From Gaiellasilicea sp035525905 (GTDB lineage Bacteria > Actinomycetota > Thermoleophilia > Gaiellales > Gaiellaceae), in NCBI GenBank assembly GCA_035525905.1, contig DATLDK010000087.1, positions 1 to 62,334 on the forward strand: a DNA stretch of 62,334 bases, read 5' to 3'. The position numbers and the translations under genes were made by a program. Under the pieces are notes generated by a model. That model made no database searches. It was given only the letters and a program-made list of their open reading frames with translations, and was not told where the DNA came from. This document shows positions 49,067 to 59,288 of this stretch, in pieces (the stretch's first letter is position 1; every line of letters starts with the position of its first letter).

Positions 49067-49638
49067 AGCGAGGCGACCAGCTGGAGCTCGGCGGCGACGG
49101 ACGGCCGCTCGGACGCGCGCTCGAGCCACGCGGCGAGAGCCGGCCAGGCCTCCAGCGGGATCCCGAGCATGTCTCGGGCGCGCACGACCCAGGGAAGGAA
49201 CGCGATGTCTGCGAGCCCGAACGCGCGGCCCGAGAGCCAGGTGGAGCGCTGCAGCAGCTCGTCGAGAAAGCCCAGCTCGGCCTCGAAGCGCTGCTGCGCC
49301 CCCTCCTCGCCGCGCCGGAGCCCGTAGTACGGCGTCGAGAAGTCGTCGAAGCGGAAGACGAGCAAGCGTCCGGCCGCGCGCTCGCCGGGATCGTCGGGCC
49401 AGAGCGGCGGCTCCGGGTGACGCTCGTTGAGGAACTCGTTGATCACGGCGGACTCGGGGAGAATCCAGCCGTCCTCCTCGACCACGGGCACCTTGCCGGC
49501 CGGGTTCTTCTCGTACAGCCAGCCGGGACGGTCGGCCAGGTCGATCTCGATCGGGTCGTAGGGAATGCCCTTCTCGGCCAGGGCGATGCGCACGCGCGCG
49601 CAATAGGGACAGCGCGCAGCGTCGTAGAGCGTGATCAC
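49063..49638 (-). CDS. Glutathione S-transferase-like protein
   Basis: A 191-residue GST fold: thioredoxin-like N-domain (1-75) with CPYC at 10-13, a cis-Pro in KVPVVEEDG and ESAVINEFLNE, then an all-helical domain ending in a GLADIAFLPW signature. The redox CPYC suggests an omega/glutaredoxin-like activity. Glutathione is not made by most actinobacteria, so the thiol partner is uncertain. GTG overlaps the acetyltransferase stop by 4 bases. Confidence 0.85.
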   Translation of the reverse strand: MITLYDAARCPYCARVRIALAEKGIPYDPIEIDLADRPGWLYEKNPAGKVPVVEEDGWILPESAVINEFLNERHPEPPLWPDDPGERAAGRLLVFRFDDFSTPYYGLRRGEEGAQQRFEAELGFLDELLQRSTWLSGRAFGLADIAFLPWVVRARDMLGIPLEAWPALAAWLERASERPSVAAELQLVASL

Positions 49639-50591
49639 TCCGGCTCCCACCCGTGATCGGCACCCTCGAGACCGATCTCCGCCGCGATCGCCTCGAGCAG
49701 CTCGGGCGCCGGTGGCAGCTCCGCGGGGCTTGCCGCCGTCCGTGCAACCGCCCGGATTGCGGCGGGGTCGGCACCGGTCAGCCGGGCGACGACGCGTGGG
49801 TTCGCTGCGAGCGCGACGACGTCTCCAGGCGGCAGGGTGCCGTAGTGCTCGGGCACGGAGAGATACTCGTCGACCACGCGGCCGGCTTCGAGCAGCACGA
49901 AGCGCACCACCTCGTCGTGCTCGACCCCCAGCGAGAGGACGACCGCCCCGAGCCGCTCGGACAGCTCCTTCGCGAGCCGCCGCAGCATCGAGGGGTCTCG
50001 GTCGCACACGTCGTCGTACACGGCGATCCAGCCGCCGCGGGGCGCCGAGACCGTGCTGCCGCGCGAACGGCCGGGCAGCCGGGGCACGAACTGCTGCACA
50101 GCGCGCTCGACCGCCGCGGCGTCATCGGTCTGCACGTGGATGGCGCCGTAGGAGCGACCGCCACCGACTTGCCGCACCTCCAGCTCACGCACCAGGTTGC
50201 GCGACTCCTCCCGGAAGCCGAGCCTCTCGTAGAACGCCACCGACTCCAGATTGGCGTTGAGGCGGAGATGGGTGGCGCCGCGGGCCCGCAGGTTCTCGAT
50301 CACCGCGTCGACGAGCGCCCGCCCGGCGCCGCTGCCTCGCGCAGTGTGCGTCACGTAGAGATCGCCGATCCAGGCGACGTTGTTCTCGAGCCAGGAGGAC
50401 ACGAAGCCGATCGCCTCGCCGTTCTCCTCCGCCAGGAAGAGGCCGTTGGCCGCGACTGCGCGGTCGAGCTCGGGCTCGTTCGCCTCCCAGCTCGTATCTG
50501 CCCACGGCGGTGCTGCCCCCTCGGACTGCCAGAGCTCCCAGAGCCTGCGCAGCGTCGCGCGGTCCTCGTCGGTGCCGTGCCGGATCGTCAT
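49635..50591 (-). CDS. GNAT family N-acetyltransferase with C-terminal extra domain
   Basis: A 318-residue protein. Residues 1-140 form a GNAT domain with the acetyl-CoA loop TARGSGAGRALVDAVI near 83-98 and the NLESVAFYERLGF motif B. Residues about 145-318 are a second domain I do not recognise (starts GRSYGAIHVQTDD). Substrate unknown. In a tight cluster with alkA, GST and rhodanese genes, all joined by 4-base overlaps. Confidence 0.82.
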   Translation of the reverse strand: MTIRHGTDEDRATLRRLWELWQSEGAAPPWADTSWEANEPELDRAVAANGLFLAEENGEAIGFVSSWLENNVAWIGDLYVTHTARGSGAGRALVDAVIENLRARGATHLRLNANLESVAFYERLGFREESRNLVRELEVRQVGGGRSYGAIHVQTDDAAAVERAVQQFVPRLPGRSRGSTVSAPRGGWIAVYDDVCDRDPSMLRRLAKELSERLGAVVLSLGVEHDEVVRFVLLEAGRVVDEYLSVPEHYGTLPPGDVVALAANPRVVARLTGADPAAIRAVARTAASPAELPPAPELLEAIAAEIGLEGADHGWEPE

Positions 50592-51412
50592 GCCGGCGGC
50601 AAGACCCGGAGGCCGGTGAGGAGATAGTGGGCGGTCAGGTTCTCGAAAGGGTGGAAGCGGTCGGCGAAGGCGCGAAGATCGGCAACCTCACCATAGAACG
50701 CCGCCACGGCCTTGCGCAGTCCGAGGTCGCCTGCGGGCCAGGCGTGCGGTCGCGCCAGGTGGCGGGCGAGGAACCAGTCCGCCGTCCACTCCCCTAGGCC
50801 CCGGATCGCCACCAGGCGGGCGCGTACCTCCTCGTCGGGAAGGGCCGTCAGCGCGTCGAGATCGAGCTCGCTCCGCGCCAGTCCCAGCACGTACTCCGCC
50901 TTGCGCGTCGAGAAACCGACACCGATGAGCTCGTCCTCTGTCGCGCCGGAGACTCGGTCGCGCTGCGGGAAGGCATGCGCGTGCTCGTACGCCACGCCCC
51001 AGCGCTCGATGAAGCGGCTCCGGATCGCTGCGGCGGACTGGAGCGACACCTGCTGCGCCGTGATCGAGGTCACGAGGGCCTCGAACGGATTCGGCTGGAG
51101 CGGCGGCCGGAAGCCCGCAAGGGCTGCGACGAGCGGGCCCAGCGTCTCGTCCGCCGTGGACCAATCGCGAAATTTATCCAGCTCGAACGGTGCGCCGAGG
51201 AATTGCAGCACCTGCGCCTCGATCGCGGGGTCGTGCGGCTCGACGTCGACGCCACCGGGTGCGGCCACGATCCGCACCTCACGGCCCGAGAAGACGCGGT
51301 CGATCCCGTCCTCGCGCCACATCGTCGCGCGGTCGACGCCGTAGACGCGGTAGCGGGCGACGGACAGCGCAAAATCGTACGGCTGGGGAAGACGCAGGAG
51401 CACTGCCTTCAT
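50588..51412 (-). CDS. alkA: DNA-3-methyladenine glycosylase II (AlkA-like)
   Basis: A 274-residue HhH-GPD glycosylase. The N-terminal AlkA_N-like domain (1-100) is followed by SITAQQVSLQSAAAI, the helix-hairpin-helix AIRGLGEWTADWFLAR near 202-217 and catalytic D229 in AGDLGLRK. It removes alkylated purines from DNA. First gene of the alkA-GNAT-GST-rhodanese unit; divergent from the NlpC/P60 gene. Confidence 0.88.
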   Translation of the reverse strand: MKAVLLRLPQPYDFALSVARYRVYGVDRATMWREDGIDRVFSGREVRIVAAPGGVDVEPHDPAIEAQVLQFLGAPFELDKFRDWSTADETLGPLVAALAGFRPPLQPNPFEALVTSITAQQVSLQSAAAIRSRFIERWGVAYEHAHAFPQRDRVSGATEDELIGVGFSTRKAEYVLGLARSELDLDALTALPDEEVRARLVAIRGLGEWTADWFLARHLARPHAWPAGDLGLRKAVAAFYGEVADLRAFADRFHPFENLTAHYLLTGLRVLPPA

Positions 51413-51451
51413 GGTTTCAAGTCGCCTAGCCCGGGTGCCGATAGAGCAATC

Positions 51452-52480
51452 GTGCGCCGCCTCGCCGCCATCGCGCTCTGCACTCTCGCCGTGCCTGCTT
51501 CCGCGTCCGCGGCCCCTGACTCCTGGGCGCAAGCTCAGATCAGGCGCGTCGTCGAGGCCGGGCTCCTCTCGGAGCGAGTCGCCGGCTTCCAGCCGCAACA
51601 GCCCCTGACGCAGGGGGCACTCGCCGCGGCGCTGGAGACGTTGTCGCTCGCGGCCGAGGAGCCTGTGGCGTACCGCTACGCGGCCCCCGCGCCCGCCCGC
51701 GCGGTCACGATTCGCCAGCTGGACGCTGCGCTCGTCGGCTACCTCGGCCTCGCGGACTCCGCGCGCATGGTCACGACGGCGCTCAAGGAGGGCGGCCTTG
51801 CGCCCAAGGCCGGCGCCGGTACCGAGACCGTGGCTCGCCTGCTCGGGCTCCGCTTCAACCATCCTGCAGCGGACGATGCCCTCGAGCTCAGCCTCAACGA
51901 TCCGGCGACCCGCGCCGAGGCCGCCTACTCGCTGGCGCGCCTGCTCGACCTGTCCGGCTGGGAGCAGGAGTGGGTGCGCTCGCAGACTGCGTCACTTCTT
52001 GTCCCCGACCTGACCGGAATCCAGCGGCAAGTCCTGGCTCGCGCCGTGTCCTTCGTCGGGTACCCGTACGTCTGGGGCGGCACCTCCGAGACCGCACAGC
52101 AGCCCTTCGGGAAGCCGGAGCCGGGCGGCTTCGACTGCTCGGGCTTCGTCTGGCGCGTCTTCAAGCTCGAGCCGTTTCCGGGTGCGTCCTCACTCGCCTC
52201 CGTCCTGCGAGGCCGGACGACGTACGAGATGTCCGGAGAGGTGCCCGCCGCGCAACGGATCCGCAAGGTCGAGAATTTGCAGCCGGGGGACCTGATCTTC
52301 CAGGGCGACGGCGGCGCCAAGTCGAAGCCGGCCCAGGTCGGTCACGCCGGCATCTATCTCGGCGGTGGCTGGTTCGTCCACGCGTCCGGCAGCGGCACCA
52401 CCCTCCATCCGTTCGAAGGGTGGTACCGCGACCGGTTCGCCTGGGCCCGGCGGCCCCTGCGCGAAGCAGGGCTCAGCTAA
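51452..52480 (+). CDS. Secreted NlpC/P60 (C40) cell-wall endopeptidase
   Basis: A 342-residue exported hydrolase. Signal peptide 1-20; an N-terminal region (about 22-185) with repeated short helices that resembles S-layer-homology-like modules; catalytic C40 domain from about 195 with C229 in FDCSGFV, H in VGHAGIYLGG and the third polar residue in WFVHASG. Cleaves D-Glu-diaminopimelate-type bonds in peptidoglycan. GTG 51452 is set by the signal peptide. Confidence 0.88.
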   Translation: MRRLAAIALCTLAVPASASAAPDSWAQAQIRRVVEAGLLSERVAGFQPQQPLTQGALAAALETLSLAAEEPVAYRYAAPAPARAVTIRQLDAALVGYLGLADSARMVTTALKEGGLAPKAGAGTETVARLLGLRFNHPAADDALELSLNDPATRAEAAYSLARLLDLSGWEQEWVRSQTASLLVPDLTGIQRQVLARAVSFVGYPYVWGGTSETAQQPFGKPEPGGFDCSGFVWRVFKLEPFPGASSLASVLRGRTTYEMSGEVPAAQRIRKVENLQPGDLIFQGDGGAKSKPAQVGHAGIYLGGGWFVHASGSGTTLHPFEGWYRDRFAWARRPLREAGLS

Positions 52481-52484
52481 CCCG

Positions 52485-53102
52485 TTACTTCGTTCCGGCG
52501 AGGAGCGCGGCGAGCTCGGCCAGCGTCGGCACCTCCTCGTCGTCCGACGGCGCCGGGCGCTGCTGCCCCCGCTCCCTCGGATCCGCGGGCTTGACGCGGC
52601 CGGGGTCGCTCCTGGTGCCGTCCGGCTTGGGGCCCTCGCACTTCGACTCCTCAGCCGCCTGGTCGCATGCGACGAACCGTCCGTGGAAGGTGCCGCTGGC
52701 GCCCGCGGGGAGCAGGGCGCGGTAGCGGAACCCGTAGCCGCGGAACTTGAAGTGGCTGCCGAGCGCGACCACGTGGCCGCCCTGCCGGCCGGCGCAGAAG
52801 TACACGTCGCCGTTCTCGGTCTCCGTCTTCTTGACGCGACCCGTGCCGACACAGCGGACCTTCAGATCGCCTCCGAGGTCGAGGATGCCGATGTAGCCCG
52901 CGCGTCCTGCGAGCCGGACCGGCCTCTGGCCTTCCTCCATTGCGAGCTCGAGCTCACCGCCGAAGAAGCCTGCGCCGACGAGAACCGTCGGGCCCTCGAT
53001 CTCGGCGTCCTTTACGCCCTTCGCGTCCTTCGCAACCGCGGCAACGGGAACGAGGAGCGCGACCAGTGCCGCCGCCGCAATCGTGCGAATGCTGACGTGC
53101 AT
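52485..53102 (-). CDS. Exported protein of unknown function
   Basis: A 205-residue protein with a signal peptide (1-24, MHVSIRTIAAAALVALLVPVA cleaved near AVAK), a beta-rich middle (about 35-150) and a Pro/charged C-terminal tail. Three cysteines near 82, 102 and 147. AAGGAGG lies 8 bases before the ATG, a strong ribosome-binding site. No domain recognised. Converges on the NlpC/P60 gene. Confidence 0.65.
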   Translation of the reverse strand: MHVSIRTIAAAALVALLVPVAAVAKDAKGVKDAEIEGPTVLVGAGFFGGELELAMEEGQRPVRLAGRAGYIGILDLGGDLKVRCVGTGRVKKTETENGDVYFCAGRQGGHVVALGSHFKFRGYGFRYRALLPAGASGTFHGRFVACDQAAEESKCEGPKPDGTRSDPGRVKPADPRERGQQRPAPSDDEEVPTLAELAALLAGTK

Positions 53103-53245
53103 GGTGCTGTCCTCCTTTGTGGGGGTTGCTTGCCTCGAGCGCAGGATCGGCGGCGTTCGTAAGGGCGGGAGAACGATCCCGTACGGGTTCGGTCAGCGGC
53201 CGGTAACGAGACTTTGTGCGGGGTAGCTCGTTCGAGCTACCCCGG
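53103..53245. other. Largest gene-free stretch (143 bases)
   Basis: Holds the leader of the exported-protein gene (strong ribosome-binding site near 53110-53116) and the hairpin after the amylase gene. Nothing else was recognised; no tRNA-like fold. Confidence 0.5.
53220..53243 (-). terminator. Hairpin after the maltodextrin operon
   Basis: GGGGTAGCTC (53220-53229) pairs perfectly with GAGCTACCCC (53234-53243) around GTTC, just after the amylase stop codon. There is no T-run on the minus strand, as is common for high-GC terminators. Confidence 0.6.
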
Positions 53246-55364
53246 TCAGCGTCGGAGGATCGCGGGGACGACCGCGGATACCGCGGTCGTACCGTCCAGC
53301 GCGCGCGCGATTGCAACGAGGTGGACGGTTTCCCCGCGGCGATAGGCCTTCGGATCGAGGAATGCGCGGTAGGGCGGCGAGTCGTCCACTGCGAGACGGC
53401 GCCAGCTCCCGCTCGCGCGCCGCACGGCGAAGGCGACGCTGACGGTCTTGGCGTTCGGTGTCGTGGTCACGCGCACGAGCTCGGTGAGGTCGTCGGCAGC
53501 GACCTCGAGCTTCGGAACAGCGGGACGGGCGACGGGAAGATCGGCGTTCGCGCGCAGCAGCAGCGTGCCGGTCGGAGGGATCGAGACGACGAGCCCACCG
53601 GTGTCGTTGCTGCGCGAGTCGACGCCGATCAGCCCGGTCCAGTCTGCAGAGGGCGTGGACGTCGGCACGACCACTCGCTCTGTCGTCGTCCCCGCGTTGA
53701 AGGCCGCGACATACTCGCGCTTCGCCGCCGCATCGATGCGGCTGACGGCGAGCACGCCGCGCGCTGCGAGCCGGACGATCGAGGCGCCGCTCGAAAGGGC
53801 AGGGTGCGCGTCGCGCAAGGCTCCGAGGACCTTCAGCTCGTCGGCGATCGGATGCGAGGCGATCTCGAGCGAGGAGCCGGCGCCGATCGGCGCCGAGCCG
53901 ACGCGCTCGCCGGTCCGCCATCCGGCCACCTGCGTCGGAAAGAGATCCTGGCGCGCCTCCTTGTCGCCGCCGCTGCCGACGATCCCCACCTCGTCCCCGT
54001 AGTAGACGACAGGAGCGCCGCGCAGCAGGTACATGAGGCTGTAGGCGAGCTGGACGCGCCGCAGCAGCTCGGCGCCACTCGTGCCTCCGGAGCGATCCTT
54101 GATCATGCGCGCGGCCCGCCCCATGTCGTGATTGCCGAGGAAGGTGGGCGGCGTGTGTGCGACACCGCTCGGGCCCTGGAAGTAGTCGTCGTCGTCGAGC
54201 CGGGCGACGATTCCCTTCGCGCTCGCCGCGCCGGCGGCGTAGCGCGTGGCGGCGTCCTGGAAGGGGAAGTCGAGCACGTTCGGGAGCCTGCGCTCACGGA
54301 CGAAGCTCGAGAGCTCGATCGCGTCGGAGTTGAACACCTCGCCGAAAAGCTCGAACTCGGGGACGCCGGCGGCGCGAGCGGTCGCGAGGATCTTGGGCGT
54401 CCAGACCTTGAAGAACGCTCGATCGACGTGACGCGCCGTGTCGATTCGGAAGCCGTCCACCTTCGTGCGGCGGATCCAGTCGCCGTAGACCCGAGCGAGG
54501 CCGTTCACCACCACGGGCTGCTCCGTGAAGAGATCGTCGAGGCCGAAGAAGTCACCCTGCTCGAAGCAGGTCTCGCTGCACGAGCCGAAGTCGATGTCGC
54601 CCCGGTTGTGGTACCGCCGCGCATCGTTCAGCCAGGCCGGGCTCTTGGCGTGCCGGTCCTCCGCGAGCACGACCGGCACGCGTGGGAAGTTGCCCACCTT
54701 CAGGCAGGGAAACGTGCGGCCACCCGCGTACCGGGCGGGATTGAAGGCCTTGCCGCGACAGTCGCGGTAGGGAGCGGACGAGTAGCCCGTCCCCGACGGA
54801 AGGATCACGTCCGCGGTGTGGTTGACGACGACGTCGAGGTAGACCTTCAGCCCGAGCCGGTGCGCGCACGCGACGAAGTCGGCGAAGTCCGCGTTGGTGC
54901 CGAGGTGAGGGTCGACCGAGGCGAAGTCGCGGATCCAGTAGCCGTGGTAGGCGGCGCTCGAGCCCTGGACGGTCTTCTGGCCGAACGGAGGGGTGACCCA
55001 CACCGCGGTGAAGCCGAGCGCCTTGATCCGGGCGAGGCCGGTGCCTGACGTGCAGCCGCCCGTGAGGCCGCGGAGGTCACCCCCGTGGAACCAGCCGGTG
55101 TCGGCCGGGTCGTAGCCGGTGACGCTGCGAGGGCCCGTCCGACCGCCGCGGTCGTTGGCGGTATCGCCGTTCGCATAACGGTCGGTCATGACGAAGTAGA
55201 TGCGCTGCGATGCGATCGAGCTGCGGCGCGGCGGTTGCGCGAGGGCCTCGAGTAGCGCCCCCGTGGGCGGCGGCGGGGCCGAGACCTTGTGTTTCTGAAA
55301 GACCAGGTCTGTTGCGGCGCTCGCCGACGTGGCCGCGACGAGCGCGATGACTACGCCCGCCGCT

Positions 55365-55381
<17 letters not shown>
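53246..55381 (-). CDS. Secreted alpha-amylase family protein (GH13)
   Basis: A 711-residue exported glycosidase. Signal peptide about 1-22, a Pro-rich linker carrying palindromic repeat copy 3, then the GH13 barrel with nucleophile D314 (GFRID), acid E348 (FGEVFN) and D419 (GNHD). A beta-sandwich C domain follows, then a C-terminal domain (about 600-711) with Fn3/CBM-like strands. It degrades starch or maltodextrin outside the cell to feed the ABC importer. GTG 55381 is preferred (AGGAG upstream, basic n-region); GTG/ATG up to 55417 would overlap the ATPase gene more. Confidence 0.88.
55282..55310 (-). repeat. Dispersed palindromic element, copy 3
   Basis: A 29-base imperfect palindrome with outer arms AGACCT/AGGTCT and core GTGTTTC-T-GAAAGAC on the plus strand. 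It is related to the copies at 8814 and 9028. It lies in the linker directly after the amylase signal peptide and is translated LVFQKHKVS. Confidence 0.55.
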
Positions 55382-56541
<1,160 letters not shown>

Positions 56542-56549
<8 letters not shown>

Positions 56550-58350
56550 CCAGCCTCCAGACGTGGAACGCCGGGCCGTCGGCCGGCAGGGTCGCAGTAC
56601 CGGCGGCGCAGAGGGCGTCGCCGCCGAGAACCGGCTCCAGGGCGCGGCACCCGAGAGCTTCCAGCGACAAGCGGATCGGATCGTGGTCGGCGCGAGCGGC
56701 CAGGCAGAGCAGCCGCTCGTCGCCGTGCTCACGCAGGTAGGCGATCGCGTCCTCGGCCACGCACGCATAGCGGAGCGCGCCGCACGCGAGAGCCTCGCTT
56801 GCTCGCCGAAGTCGAGTCAGGCGCGCGTAGCTTGCGTAGAGATCGACGTCCCAAGTCTCGGGACGTTCCCAGGGCATCGTGCGGCGCGCATCCTCGCCCC
56901 AGTCGCCTTCCAGCCCCACCTCGTCTCCGGCGAAGATCATCGGCACACCGGGAAGGGTCATCTGCAGCCCGATTCCCACGTCGTGCCGGGCGCGTGAGCC
57001 GGAGACCGTCCGGAACCGTGCCGTGTCGTGGCTGTCGAGCAAATTCCAGGAGTGCAGGACGGATTGCCACGGCACGCCGGCGCGGAAGGCCTGCATCGTC
57101 GCAGTCGCCGCCCGACCGTCCAGTCGCGGCAGTCCCACCGGCGTCCCCCAGAAGCTGCGGCGCAGCTCGTCCGGCAGCTCGTCGGATCGGAGCCACTCCC
57201 ACGCGGGCCTGAGGAAGCCGGCGTAATTCATCGTTCCGTGCCAGCCGCCGCCGCCGAGGTCGTCTCGGAAGTCGTGGCCGTGCTCCGCGACGAGCAGATG
57301 CTCGGGGCCGAGCACGCTCCTGATCGCGCGGGCCGCCTCGCCGGTGAGGTCGGAGTCCCGGTGGCGGCCGGTCATGTTCGCCACGTCGATGCGCCAGCCG
57401 TCCAGCCCCAGGTCGAGCCACCGGCGGGCGACGGTCTGCATCTGGGCGCTCAGAGCAGCCGAGCTCCAGTTCAGCTTCGGGAGCGATTTCACGCCGAACC
57501 AGCTCGCGTAGCCGCCTGGGATGGCCTCGTCGAAGTAGTAGTAGTCCGGCTCGTTCGTGAACCAGTCGTGACCGGCCCCGCTGTGATTCAGGGTCAGGTC
57601 CCCGACGACGCGCATTCCCCGAGCGTGTGCCGCGCGCACGAGCGAGGCGAGCGCCTCATCCCCGCCCAGCAGAGGATCCACGTGGTCGAAGGACGCCGCG
57701 TCGTACCGGTGCGTGCTGCCCGCGGGGAAGAACGGCGTCAGGTAGAGCAGATCCGCGCCCAGATCCTCGATGTGCCCGAGTCGCGCCTCGATACCGCCGA
57801 GATCGCCGCCGTAGAGCTCGCGGGGCGTCGCGGGGCCTCGACCGGTGGGCAACTCCTCCCAGGCGCGCCGAACGGCCCAGTCGGGCGCCTCTGCGCCGAC
57901 CCCGCTGAACGCGAAGCGGTCGGGGAAGATCTCGTAGGCAACGGAGCGAAGGTGCCAGTCCGGACCGCCCGGATCCGTCGTGAGCACGAAGTCGTCCGCG
58001 TCCGGGACGTCGTGCGGCACCAGCCCGAGCCCGTTGAGCCACGCGTAGCCGGCTGCTCCACCGGAGAGCAGCCAGCGATAGCGGGTCGAGGGATTGTCGA
58101 TCGTGAAGGTGGCCCGGTACCAGACATCGGTGTCCGTCTCCTCGTCGCGCACGGCCTTCGCGTTCCGGGGCTCCCCGTCGACGACCGACCGGAGCACCAC
58201 CTCGTCGACCGCGGTTCCGTGCGGCACGCGCAGCCGCACGGTCGCCGTGTCCCCGAGCTTCTGCGGCCGCTCGAGCACGTAGGCGTCCGAGCCGTCGTGG
58301 TGCGGGCGGTCGAGCAGCGTGGGCGGTGCGTGCACCCCGGCGAGTGTCAT
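56542..58350 (-). CDS. Cytoplasmic GH13 glycosidase (maltogenic amylase/neopullulanase/maltodextrin glucosidase-like)
   Basis: A 602-residue intracellular GH13 enzyme, no signal peptide. The N-terminal CBM34-like beta domain (1-120; STRYRWLLSGG) is followed by the barrel with nucleophile D322 (GWRIDVANM), acid E356 (LLVAEHGHD) and D442 (LDSHDTAR). Its place inside the operon, coupled to the permease gene by ATGA, indicates hydrolysis of imported maltodextrins. Confidence 0.9.
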
Positions 58351-59288
58351 CCCTTGACCGAGCCCTGCGTGAGGCCGCTGACGATGAACCGCTGCAGCGA
58401 CATGAAGATGATCATGATCGGGATGCCAGCCAGCAGCACCCCTGCCGCGAACGGCCCCCAGTGCTCGGCGTACTGATGGTCGATGTACCCGCGCAATCCG
58501 ACGGGGAGCGTGAAGTTCTCGTTGGACTGCAAGAGCGTGCTCGCGAGCACGAACTCGTTGAAGATCCCCACGAACGAGAGGATCGCGATCACCGAGAGGA
58601 TCGGCAGCGCCAGCGGCAGCACCACGCCCCAGAAGATCTGCGCCGGCGTGGCTCCGTCGACCCGCGCGGACTCGTCGAGCTCGGTCGGGATGGTGTCGAA
58701 GAACCCTTTCAGGAGCCACGTGTTGATCCCCATCACGCCCCCGAGGTAGACGAGCAGCAGGCCCACCTTCGTGTCGAGCCCCATGAACGGGAACACCGTT
58801 CCCGTGCGCAGCACGATCAGGTAGATGGCGACGAGGGCGAGCACCTGCGGGAACATCTGGATCAGCAGCAGGAAGAGCAGCCCCAGACGGCGGCCGCGGA
58901 AACGGAAGCGGCTGAACGCGTAGGCGGCGAGCGCACCGAGCAGAACGTTCAGTAGCGCCACCGAGAGGGCGATCACGAGCGAGTTGCCGAGCCAGCGGGC
59001 GTAGTGCGAGGTCGAGGACTGAAGCTGGCTCTTGGCCGGGTCCGGCGCGAGCAGCTCGCGGAAATTGTCGAGGGTGACGCTGCGCGGGATCAGCGACGCG
59101 CCGCCGAGCGAAGAGTCGGCGTTGAAGGCTGCCGAGGCGACATACGCGATCGGGAAGAGGGCGACCGCCACCGCGACGACGGCGATCAGATGCCGCCACC
59201 AGTCTCCCTGCAGGCTGGGGCGCGGCACGCGCGACCGCTCAGCGACACGCGGCTCGACGCGGTCGATCGTCTGGTGGGCTGTGCTCAT
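58347..59288 (-). CDS. malG: Maltodextrin ABC transporter permease MalG
   Basis: A 313-residue inner-membrane permease with about six helices and the EAA loop VDGATPAQIFWGVVLPLALP that docks the ATPase. The C-terminal GLTQGSVKG matches the MalG end (GLTAGAVKG). ATGA overlaps at both ends couple it to malF and the GH13 gene. Confidence 0.94.
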   Translation of the reverse strand: MSTAHQTIDRVEPRVAERSRVPRPSLQGDWWRHLIAVVAVAVALFPIAYVASAAFNADSSLGGASLIPRSVTLDNFRELLAPDPAKSQLQSSTSHYARWLGNSLVIALSVALLNVLLGALAAYAFSRFRFRGRRLGLLFLLLIQMFPQVLALVAIYLIVLRTGTVFPFMGLDTKVGLLLVYLGGVMGINTWLLKGFFDTIPTELDESARVDGATPAQIFWGVVLPLALPILSVIAILSFVGIFNEFVLASTLLQSNENFTLPVGLRGYIDHQYAEHWGPFAAGVLLAGIPIMIIFMSLQRFIVSGLTQGSVKG

